DNA of 28,532 nucleotides from Acanthamoeba sp. SK_2022b (Eukaryota; Discosea; Longamoebia; Acanthamoebidae), in NCBI GenBank assembly GCA_027943245.1, contig JANDJZ010000426.1, positions 1-28,532 of the forward strand. Reading direction: 5' to 3'. Positions 18,591 through 27,691 of the stretch are shown one piece after another (position 1 is the first letter of the stretch; the number at the start of each line of letters is the position of its first letter). A program made the translations under genes and the position numbers. Below the pieces are notes generated by a model that saw nothing but the letters and a program-made list of their open reading frames with translations, made no database searches and was not told where the DNA came from.

Positions 18591-19306
18591 CATGAGCCCT
18601 CGCTTGCTCCCTCTTGCCCCATTATTACTGCTTTGGACGCCTTAAATACGGGTGCAATGGAATGGCAACGGCCATTGTGGGATGAGGTGAGAATGGAATG
18701 CAGGTCACATTCCACACGATTGCAACGCAACAGGCGCTCGTGGGGCTCTGGTTGAGCTTTCATGAAATGACCACCATGGGGATGAACCACAGGGTAGAAG
18801 CTTGAGCAGTCTAGAGACCGGCGGGCAGTAGGGAGGTCTCAGTTGGTGAGGTCTCCCGCATGAGGGAGAAAATTGCATTGCAACCAATTTTCTTGAACGA
18901 GGCATGAGAAAACCCAGAAAAATACTTTCTCCCTCGTTTAACGGACATTCTGTCACAGGCAAGCGCCATCCCTGCCGCATCCTCGGGACCCATCTGTCCA
19001 GCCCTCGGACACGGCGGTGTACAGTGGGAAACACAGGGCAAATGCAACTCGCCAAGGTGGAGGCGGGCCCTCAGTACTCATCACAGCAGCCTTCTGAGAG
19101 GACAATGCACTCCCATGTGTAGTCCATGGTTTGCGTGGCGGTTGTATCACGCCACTGGCCAACAATCACGTGCGTGCTGAACAACCATTACCTAGTAGTA
19201 CAACTGCTTGAGAATACAAATAAAAAAGTGCAGACTCTATGGGTACATCGCCTCTTTTCCAGTTGCACACCAGAAGCAGTTCACTTCAGTGCGTCGCCAG
19301 TCTCGG

Positions 19307-19395
19307 TAGGCGATGGAGTGGGTTGCGAAGACGGGCTCCTCCTGGATACAGCCTGGCCGCGTAGTCATGCTTGCCCATGCCGAACAGCACGAAAG
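19307..19395 (-). pseudogene. Decayed fragment of the Deg9-like gene 3' end (remnant B)
   Basis: Matches 20107-20215 of the last Deg9-like exon: GGCGATGGAGTGGGTTGCGA against GGCGATGGAGTGGGTGGCGA, then GTAGTCATGCTTGCCCATG against GTAGTCACGCTCGCCCACG. There is one internal deletion of about 15-20 bases and many substitutions. The frame is broken. Orientation is the same as the intact gene, which lies about 700 bases to the right. Confidence 0.75.
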
Positions 19396-19600
19396 ACATT
19401 GGCGTAGCTGCCGCCACCACCATTACCTTGGTCCTGCTTGCGGTGGCTCTGGGAGCTCCGCGGCGGTTTCCCTCTCAGGAATGGTCATGACCACCTTCCT
19501 CTCGCTGTGCAAGACGCAGTTGGCTCTTCATAACCATTCCTCCTGTTATGCCTCAACCTGTCCTTTTTGCATGAGCATCTTGGGCGTCCTCCGCTCAAAG

Positions 19601-20003
19601 TGAGGCCTACGGAAACCCTTTCCGCAGCAGCAAACATCTTTGCCTTTTATCAGCTCAGAGCTAGCACGAAAAAGGAAGGTGCCTTTCCTTTTACGCGTGA
19701 CATGCCTTCTCCAGAAATTCGCAAGGCCTCCAACCGAGCCACACAGGCCCAGGCCTGGAGGGGCAGGTATAAATGGTTGAGGTCGTCAGTGCTTAAAACC
19801 GCACGTTGGCGACTTGACTGCCTCCTCCTCCTCCGCGGGGAGGCAGCTCAGTAAGGAGCTGGTGTGGGGCGGAGGCGCATTGACATAATGTTCTGCCTGC
19901 CTTTGTGCACGGTCACGCGGCTCTCTCTGGCTTTGTGTCCTCCGCCCGTTCCCCCACCATGCGGCCCGAGTCTAGTCCGGCTTCGTGCCTTTTCCCTTCT
20001 ACA
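19601..20003 (+). repeat. TATA/hairpin dispersed repeat, copy 2
   Basis: Begins TGAGGCCTACGGAAACC, like copy 3. TATAAATGG is at 19768, the CTGCCTCC...GGAGGCAG inverted repeat at 19818-19846, and ACCATGCGGCCCGAG with its ATG at 19959. It ends near TTCTACA, 72 bases before the stop codon of the protease gene. Similarity to copy 3 is higher than to copy 1 in the central part, while the region between 19625 and 19695 is more diverged. Confidence 0.82.
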
Positions 20004-20074
20004 AAAACCAACGGTTTGGTGGGCCGTTGTTTGAGGCCACCCCCGATGTGCCCTCGAACACAACCCAAATAACT

Positions 20075-21722
20075 TCACGAATGGTCCAGGAGGTCGGACG
20101 ACTTGGGGTGGGCGATGGAGTGGGTGGCGAGGATGGTGGCCTCCTCCCGCACCACGTGGTCCGTGTCCAGCACGATCACGTAGTCACGCTCGCCCACGTC
20201 GAACCGCATGAACGACGTCGCCGCAGGCTCCGCTTGCCGTGGCGGCGGGAGGACCTCGGCGGCGGCCTCGCCTTCCCCTCGTACGACGGCCTCCCTCGTG
20301 TCCGCCGCGCCTGGCGTCGTCGCGGCCGCCTCCTCCGCCTGTACACCTTGGGGCTGCCCCCCTTCCTCTGTCGGCTGCTGCGATTGGCCGACGGCGTCGA
20401 CGCCGTCAGCGACGCTTTCGCCCACAGAGACCTCCACCGCGGCCGCGCCGGTCGGCTCCGCTTCGCCGCCGCCTCCGGCGACTGGTGGCTCCGACGGCGG
20501 CAGGGCGGCGGTCGATTCAAGCTGGGCCTGGACGGCGGCCTTGTGCTGGGCGAGGTAGGCCTCGACGAGGTTGACCAGCTGCCGCATGTTGTAGATGGTG
20601 ACCTGTGGGCAGGCGCAGCGGGCGGCGGTGACGTGCGCGCGCGTGCGTGAGAGCAAAGCGAGAGCGCGCGCCAGTGAGAGGGGCGGTGGGCGTACGCCGT
20701 TGAATCGCCTGAGGCGGACACACCAGCCGCCGGCCCGGTAGCCCACGGTCACGGGGGAGGCCAGGATCTGCGCGAGAATGACCACCTGCTCGGGGCCCTC
20801 CTCTGGCGGGCTCTACAACGCACACGCACATAGGCAGTGGGGGGGGGCCGGTTTGATTCCTGATTGGGTCGGGATAGGGGGAGGGGTGGTGGCGTACGGG
20901 CGAGGGGAGGCCGTGCGAGTAGTGCCAGAGAAGCGACGACGGCGTCTTGGCGCCCCACGCGCCGCCGTACCAGCCGTGCAGGAAAGGCACTACGCCGGCG
21001 CCCCGCCATCAGCAGCGCTGGTGGCTCGTCGCGAGGGGGCCACGGAGGGTAAGGGGGGGAATGTACCGGACAGGGGACAGAAGACGAGGCCGCCCACGAT
21101 GAAGTAGGACGCAAACGAGTCGAACCCATGCAGCTTCGGCACGAGCGGGATCGCTGGCTGTCGCGTAGGTAATAATAAGCATAATTCTTTGATTATGGGG
21201 TAATTATTTCCAATTTAAAAAAATTAAATTAAATCGTGAATAAATTTAAAAAAATCTACACGTACACGTAGGACTGTCTCTACGTCGAGGACTTTACCGC
21301 TCCGAAGCACCTTGAGGATGCACTTGTCGCCCGGGTACTTTATCCCTACACCAACGCAAGAGCGAACCAAAACGACCAAGAGAGAGAAGCACGTAAGGAA
21401 TGTAGCAAAAGACGGGGGGAGTAGGAAGGTGGCAGAACCGAATAGATGTTCGGCCCCGATCCTCTCGTCGCCACGGAAGGAGATGGTGCCGTCATCGGCG
21501 ATCCCCACGCCGTCGATTTCCATCAGCACTTTGTGCGTGTGCGCGTGTGCGCAGCGAGTGAGACCCACACATACGCGCGCGTGCGCAGAGGGGGAAGGGG
21601 GAGGCCAGAGCGTGGCGAAGCGAGGGAGGGACTGGCGTATACCGTCTTCGGGCTTCATCACCGGCTGGCCGTCGCAGTAGGCCAGCGACGAAAGCGGGTT
21701 GATCTGCGTCACCAGCACTGAC

Positions 21723-21773
<51 letters not shown>

Positions 21774-23117
21774 TCAGAGCCTTTTCTTCATCAAGACAAG
21801 GCCCCACGATGGGGGAGTTATTGTTTGCGGGAGGGGGGGCTACCTCCGCACTGGTCGTCGTTCATGCCGTAGTACTTGCGTAGCGTGGGGCTCTCCATCT
21901 TCGCGATCTGTGCCACGTACGCCACGTATGCGAGGAATGCACACATGCCACGCATGAGGAACGCGGCCGCCCGTGCCATTGGCGCACTCAGTGAGGCTGC
22001 AACGAACCGTGAGGCCGGGCTCGATGAAGGTCACCTTGCCTCGCCTTTCGAATTCGGTCAGGAATCGCTGGATGACTGGCACGGGAATGATGTGGCCGAT
22101 GTTCTGCGCCTTGAGCCGTCTCGAGAAAGCGATGCCCACCTGTACGCGTATGTATAGGTGAGCCTTGGTGTGCGTGGCCATGTGTGTCTCTCTACTTGGA
22201 ATGCCAGGAATGCCACAGCAACGCGCACCACTTTCTTGCCCAGGAACACGGGCCCGCCTGAGTTGCCAGAGTTGATGGCGGCATCGATCTGCACGGCCAG
22301 CAGGGAGGTGTACCTATTGACGTAGACCTGCACGTCCACCCTGTAGGGCCACATGGGTTGTGGCGATGGGGTGAGGGGCCTAGAGAGCACAGCCAATCGT
22401 CCAAGCCACTGGAAAGGGGGAGCTACCGCGACACGACGCCGCAGGTGACAGAGATGTTGTCGCCGCCCGTGGGGTAGCCCACGCAGGTGACCGATTCCTG
22501 CAGGTGCGGCACGTCGCCGAACTGCAGCGGGGTGTAGCCAGACCAGAAGGCCTCGTCGTCGACCTCGAGCAATGCAATGTCGCACTGATGACCGATGCAC
22601 ACCACACGCGCCACGAACCGCTTCGGATTACCGTGGCGCCTCACCCTTAAAGCACGCGCACGTTTAAATTGTTAGAATTCCATTGACTGAGTGCTGATGT
22701 TGGGGCTGCGCCAAACGGAATTCGAAAAATGAAGGGCGCGCACATGATGGTTGTCGAGTCCTCCACGACGTGCGCGTTGGTAAGGATGCGTCGAGGGTGG
22801 ATGGTGAAGCCCGAGCCAGACGAGTTCTTGGGGGCCTTGCGCTGCCACGGCATCTTGTAGGAGACCTTGGCCCGCACAACAAAGACCTTCACCACTGACC
22901 CCATAGCCACGGGGCCCACCTTCGTGTTGTTGCTGGCCCTCTTTTTCTTGGGCGCACTCCGTGCGGCCACCCCGGCTGGCGGGGACACGATGCCTTCGCT
23001 TTGCTCTTGCCGACCCACCCCATCCTCCTCCTCCAAAATGCCCTCTTCGTTTAGGTTCGGCACCTGCCCCTCCTCTTCCATCTTTCGGCTCGGTTTTATT
23101 TCAGAAATAAATGGCAT
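20075..23117 (-). CDS. Deg9-type serine protease (HtrA/DegP family with PDZ domains)
   Basis: ATP-independent trypsin-like serine protease closest to plant nuclear/nucleolar Deg9 and its fungal/protist relatives. Twelve exons: 22744-23117, 22427-22645, 22232-22340, 22008-22139, 21844-21907, 21643-21717, 21439-21528, 21266-21345, 21067-21157, 20898-20989, 20696-20812, 20075-20602 (1971 bases, 656 residues). The triad is intact: His116 (LTNAHVVED), Asp147 (CDIALLEVD), Ser225 (NSGNSGGP). Deg9 marks follow: VGYPTGGDNISVT, LAVQIDAAINSG, NIGHIIPVPVIQRFL, PDZ-1 (DGVGIADDGTISFRGDERIG), SYFIVGGLVF and a C-terminal IVLDTDHVVREEATILATH. The N-terminus is acidic then has APKKKRASNN, a possible nuclear signal. 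The last exon carries an insertion of about 100 Ala/Glu/Pro/Gly-rich residues. Start 23117 is the first in-frame ATG; 23081 is an alternative. It is flanked on both sides by direct copies of the TATA/hairpin repeat. Confidence 0.9.
21726..21771. repeat. (CA)n microsatellite in Deg9-like intron 5
   Basis: About 23 CA units; (GU)n in the transcript. It ends only about 10 bases before the 3' splice site of the exon starting at 21717 and so replaces a polypyrimidine tract. Confidence 0.97.
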
Positions 23118-23944
23118 TTCTTTTTTATGGGGAACATTGTGTGGAGGCGCTGGGCCAGCTCGAACAGAGATGGGCGATATTGCCACAACGTGGACGTTTC
23201 TACCTGGAAGGGAAGCAGGAGGAGCAAATCGGCGTGCATGTTCCTTTCAGAGTGCTTCGCATGAGGGTTTAGAGTACAGAGGGAAAGAGAGGCCCGGGCC
23301 AAAGTCGATCATGAGGCCTTCGGAAACTCTTTCCGAATGCAGCGATCTTTTACCTTTTACCAACTCCTCCAAAGCAGACCAAGCGTAAGAAAGGAAAAGG
23401 GCCTACCATATTCGGCTGTGGCGTGCCTTGTCCAGAAATTCGCAAGATCAGGAACAGAGCCACAAGCCCAGGCCTGGAGGGGCAGCTATAAATGGCAGAG
23501 GTCGTCAGAGCTTGAAACCGCACGTTGGCGACTTGACTGCCTCCTCCTCCTCCTCCGGGGGAGGCAGCTCAGTAAGGAGCTGGTGTGGGGCGGAGGTGCA
23601 TTGACATAATGTTCTGCCTGCCCCCAATCTTCTTCCTTTGTACACGGTCACGCGGCTCTCTCTGGCTTTGTGTCCTCCGCCCGTTCCCCCACCATGCGGC
23701 CCGAGTCTAGTCCGCCTTCGTGCCTTTTCTCTCCTCCTCAAGCAATCGACAACAAGCAACTCTTATCGGGCCTCACCACGCAAGGAGAGTGGAGGCGGTG
23801 TTCGAACACCCAACCGGACCGTGCAAGAGTTGTAGGCAACGAAGGATAAAGATCGTGTTGTTCAAAGGTGAGGTAAAGTAGAGGCGAATAGAAAAGATGA
23901 GATGAAAGTAGAGAGTAAACATTATATTGTACTGAAGTAGACGC
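23118..23944. other. Intergenic region between the AP endonuclease and Deg9-like genes
   Basis: 827 bases between two genes on the minus strand. 23118-23311 should hold the Deg9-like promoter and leader. 23312-23740 is repeat copy 3. 23741-23944 is the 3' flank of the AP endonuclease, AT-richer, with no gene visible. Confidence 0.6.
23312..23740 (+). repeat. TATA/hairpin dispersed repeat, copy 3
   Basis: Begins TGAGGCCTTCGGAAAC. TATAAATGG is at 23487, the inverted repeat CTGCCTCC...GGAGGCAG at 23537-23567 (its loop lengthened by extra CTC units), and ACCATGCGGCCCGAG with ATG at 23694. It ends around CTCCTCCTCA. From the ATG an ORF of about 50 codons runs past the repeat end to about 23850, without recognisable content. 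It lies antisense between the AP endonuclease and protease genes. Confidence 0.82.
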
Positions 23945-25067
23945 TCACTGCTTACGAACAAGGAGGCCAATGGGACAGTGGTCGGAGCCGAGCGCGTTGG
24001 GACGCACGAAGGACTTGTCGCACTCGGGCAGGAAGTCCTTGGAGACGACGAAGTAGTCCAACCGCCAGCCTGGCGTCAAACAACAAAACAAAACAAAAAG
24101 AAGCAACAAAAGTGTAAGCACGGGCAACGACTACACGACCTCTCCCCCCGCCAGGGGGGGGGGGGTGTAAGACGCACCGAGGTTCTTGGCGCGGCAGTTG
24201 AAGCGGTTGGACCAGTAGGTGAACTGCTGGAGGTCGGGGTTCTGGTGCCGGAACTGTTGAAGAGAGGCGGTGAGACCCCGTGTGCATGGGCAAAGAAGCA
24301 CTCAGGGCCTCTCTCCTTGACCTCCCCCCCCCCCGAAAGAGATGGAGGAGGACGTACGGTGTCGACGAAGCCGCTGTCGAGCAACTCGCCAAAGTCACGC
24401 CTCTCCTCCTTGGTGAAGCCCGCCGACTTTTGCTGCAGCGAAAGGGTGAGACACTCGAGAGACTCATAGGGAGAAGCGAAGCAGAGGAAGAAGACATCAC
24501 TACACAAGAGAACACAACGTACGTTGGTCTTGGGGTTGGCGATGTCGATGTCGTGGTGCGCCACCTGCGCATCAGCGACCAATCAACAGCCGCGGCAAAG
24601 GCGCCCCCGCGCCCGACCACACAAGGCAGGCGTCAGACGCCCAAAGTTCAACCAGAGCGGGCGGGGAGAGAGGGAGGCGCGCCGGCGTACGTTGAGATCG
24701 CCGCACCACACCACGGGCTTGGTCTGCTCCAACTTCTTGAGGTAGGCCAGGAAGTCCTTGTTCCACTCTTGCCTGTACCCGAGCCTGCGCCGAGCAATGG
24801 CGACGATGTGTAGTTTACGTGTTTGTGAGGCGGCGAACGCGAAGCTGCCCACCCCCCCCCCCAATACAAGGGGAGGAGAGAAAACAGATGGGGCGAAGGA
24901 TGGGAGGAGCCGAACCTCTCCAGCTTCTGGCCGGCGTTGGGGATGTAGGTGTTGACGAGGTAGAAGCGCTCGAACTCGGTCGTGATCACGCGGCCCTCGC
25001 TGTCGTGGTCCGCAATGCCGATGCCGTACGTCACGTTGACCGGCTTCACCTTCGAGAACGTGCTATT

Positions 25068-25126
<59 letters not shown>

Positions 25127-26103
25127 ACACGTCAATCGTTGTAGGCACACCTGTGGAGGCGAGGGGGCGGGCTGTACGCGGTGCCGGCATAGCCCAGCTT
25201 GGCGACGGAGTGGTTCCAGTACTCGTAGGGGTAGTCGTCGCCCAGCAGCTTGGCGATGGCGGTCGAGGTCTGGGTCTTGGTCTCCTGGAAGCAGATCACG
25301 TCCGGGTTCTCGTCCTTCACGTACTTGACCAGGAAGCCCTTCTTGTGCACGGAGTTGAGCCCGTTCAGGTTCCACGAGATGAGCTTCATGAACTTGCTGT
25401 AGCACGCCCACACGCACGACGGATGAGCCAAACATGAAAATAGTGAATTTATATTATTTATATTGCATATTATTATTATTTTTAAAATAAAAAATAAATT
25501 AAAAAGTAGAAGCGTGTAGAGCTCGTACGAGTCGTCGTCGGTGACGGGAGGCGCCCAGTTGCCCTTTTCGTCGGGAGTCCAGGTCGCCGCAGGCTGCATG
25601 TGTGCGGCGGAGGTGAGTGAGCGTGGACTGACCAAGGAGTGAGAAGGTAGAGGGGCGCACCGCGGCCGCGGCCTTCTTGCTCTTCTTGGCCTTGGGTTTC
25701 TCCTCCTCTTCTTCGTCCTCGTCTTCGTCCTTGGCAGACTTCTTCTCCTTCTTTTCCTTCTTCTCCTCTTCTTCGTCCTCGTCTTCCTCCTCTTCCTCCT
25801 TTTGCTTGCGCTTGCGGTCGCCAGTGGCAGCCTTCTTCGGAGTTGCCTTGCCGTTGCCGTCGTTCTCCAGGCGAGCCACAAGCTCGGCCTTGCGACCAGC
25901 CGTACCGAGACCGCGTGCGCGAAGCTCTTGGCGCAGCTGGTCCACCGTCATCTTCGACCAATCTTTCTTGCTATCGTCCTGCAAACAAACATGAAATAAT
26001 GACAGTCCATTTAGTTCAAATCAATTCATTCTTTCTAATGCAAGTGCGCACTAAAACACCAAAAATTAAGGCGTCCGTAAGCGTGGGAGCGAACCGTGCT
26101 CAT
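23945..26103 (-). CDS. SAP-domain AP endonuclease (exonuclease III / APE1 family)
   Basis: Cuts DNA 5' to abasic sites in base-excision repair. Ten exons: 26095-26103, 25661-25978, 25529-25593, 25178-25396, 24916-25062, 24691-24784, 24523-24564, 24358-24432, 24178-24253, 23945-24069 (1170 bases, 389 residues). The N-terminus has a SAP DNA-binding motif ([17 protein letters not shown] then [10 protein letters not shown], about residues 11-44), then a Lys/Glu-rich linker (45-109). Catalytic core from about 133: Asn140/Asn142 (ISWNLNGL), Glu169 (VICFQETK), Tyr243 (NTYIPNAG), Asp282/Asn284 (WCGDLN), Asp353 (WRLDYFVVS), Asp378-His379 (LGSDHCPI). All metal and catalytic positions known for APE1 are present. 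SAP-APE fusions are known from plants (ARP). The first exon is a proposed 9-base ATG exon (MST); it fits splice sites and phase but is short. If wrong, translation could start at the Met of SKMTVD. Confidence 0.92.
25069..25122. repeat. (CA)n microsatellite in AP endonuclease intron 4
   Basis: About 27 CA units; (GU)n in the transcript. It ends some 7 bases before the 3' splice site of the exon starting at 25062. Confidence 0.97.
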
Positions 26104-26405
26104 GTTGGCTTAAGCTGATGGGCTGATCCGTTCACCTTGCGAAAACGAGAATAATGATCCTAACTTTCTTTCTTTTTTTTCGTGGTAATAATTCTCGAAA
26201 CCCTGAAAAGAGGAGTTCATAGCGGTCGCCCGTTCGAATCCGGCCGGGAGCAGCCGGTGGGTCGATGTTGCACAAAAGAGAACTTGTCATTTTTTGAGGT
26301 TGCCCCAACAACAAAGTTGTGCCATTCGATACATTAATTGATTGGACCACCAGATCCTGGGTCAGGCGAGGTGTTTGAAGATTAGAAGGAGTGCAGTGAG
26401 CGAAG
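26104..26405. promoter_or_regulatory. Divergent intergenic region, AP endonuclease / MOB
   Basis: 302 bases between divergent start codons. It holds a T-run (about 26171-26180), a tRNA B-box-like sequence CGTTCGAATCC (26231-26241) and a T6 run (26290-26295). It probably contains the promoters of both genes. No TATA box is clear. Confidence 0.45.
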
Positions 26406-27501
26406 ATGCAAACAGATTACGACCTACACAAGAAGTCGCGTAAGACGCTCAAGAACATGGGCGACCTGAAGGCGGCAGTGCTGTGCCCAGACAAGGAACA
26501 TCTCGACGAGTGGCTCGCCGTGCACAGTATGCTTTTCAACTCATCTTCAATTCCCGCAGCTTCATGCGTTCCTCATTTCCAAAATGCCTTGCCCTCTCTT
26601 TACCTTTTGAATGCGTCATCGTGTAGCGGTGGACTTCTTCAATCATGTGAACATTCTGTACGGAAGCATTGGCGAATTTTGCACCCCCCAGACTTGTCGC
26701 ATCATGACTGCTGGGCCCAAGTACGCCCCCTCCTCATTCTCCGTTCGCTGTTCGTTGGCAATCTTAATATCGTGTTACGCAAACAATCTCTCCTTCTTTG
26801 CTCATCTGTTCGCGAATGGAACAGATTCGAATACCTATGGGCGGAGGACGCAAAGCAAAGACCTGTGAAGCTGTCCGCACCTGAGTACGTGGAGAAGCTC
26901 TTCACATGGATTCAAGGCCTCATTGATGATGAAAACATCTTCCCCGTTCAGCCTGGTTCGCCACTCCCGCCTTCGCCCATGCACTTTCCATCTCAATCTC
27001 CTCCTTCCATTAGTTGGCAAAATCGGACTCGATTCTATTCTCTCTCTCTCTCACTCACTTCCGCTCCTCCTTACGCGTTACGTGATCGTGCTCTTTGCCC
27101 TGACTCTGTTGCCTCTCCTGGCCTGTGCGTGCACTACGTCTAGACGCTCCCTTCACCAAGAACTTCCGAGACACGATAAAGCAAGTGCTCAAGCGGTTGT
27201 TCAGGGTCTACGCCCACATGTACTATCACCATTTCGACAAGATCAAAGGCCTGGGCGAGGAGGCGCACATCAACACCTGCTTCCAGGTACATCTCTCTCT
27301 CTCTCTCTCTCTCTCGTTCCTCCGCCGCCACCTCGCCGTTGGTCTTCGTCCTTGTCTGTAGTGTAGTGCTCACCGACGTTGGTCCTCCTCTTCTTCTATG
27401 CTACACAGCACTTCTTTTACTTCGTGGACGAGTTCAAGCTGATTGAGAAGAGGGACATGCTTCCACTCGAAGAGCTTTGCACCAACCTGTGTAAGAAGTA
27501 G
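26406..27501 (+). CDS. MOB-family kinase activator (MOB1/MOB3 type)
   Basis: MOB proteins bind and activate NDR/LATS kinases (Hippo and mitotic-exit pathways) or STE20-like complexes. Five exons: 26406-26526, 26627-26720, 26825-26955, 27144-27286, 27409-27501 (582 bases, 193 residues). The structural zinc site is complete: Cys59 and Cys64 (EFCTPQTC) with His140 and His145 (YAHMYYHHF). Other conserved elements: [87 protein letters not shown]. Length is slightly below MOB1 because of a short N-terminus. The NTCF-HFFYFV-EF wording favours the MOB3 branch, while TAGPK is shared with MOB1, so the subtype is left open. Intron 4 begins with a CT-dinucleotide run. Confidence 0.92.
27292..27315. repeat. 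(CT)n run in MOB intron 4
   Basis: Twelve CT units starting five bases after the 5' splice site (GTACATCTCT...). Confidence 0.95.
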
Positions 27502-27691
27502 GAAATGGAAGATGAGGAGGAAGCCGAGAAAACGCGTGTTGGTGGAGAGGGTTGTAGTCTGGCGGTAGAGCCACGATAAAGAGCAGAAACAGAAACGAGT
27601 TTACATATGTCTTCACCTCGTTCTACATCATCCTTTTCCTCTTCTTCCCCCCCCCCCCTCTTCCCGCTCTTTTCTACACGTCGTCGACTTT

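Larger units (their letters stand above)
17591..20074. other. Gene-poor repeat region
   Basis: About 2.5 kb without a supportable gene. It contains two copies of the TATA/hairpin repeat (17735-18164 and 19601-20003), an imperfect tandem duplication (about 18488-18590), an AAC run (18440-18460) and a decayed fragment of the Deg9-like gene (19307-19395). The remaining stretches (18165-18487, 18591-19306, 19396-19600) have short ORFs with no recognisable motif and mixed base composition. I see nothing else in them. Confidence 0.6.

Noticed and set aside
18255..18755. 166-codon plus-strand ORF in the gene-poor region
   Set aside because: Contains an Asn run from the AAC repeat and the imperfect 50-base duplication, with no domain and no coding-like third-position bias.
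17735..23740. A full LTR retrotransposon bounded by the repeat copies
   Set aside because: Sequence between copies is the protease gene or non-coding DNA. No gag, protease, reverse transcriptase or integrase motifs are seen, and target-site duplications are not evident.
23765..23835. Possible tRNA gene around GTGTTCGAACACCC
   Set aside because: The TTCGAA core is palindromic, the T-stem has only four pairs, and no D-arm or acceptor pairing is found.
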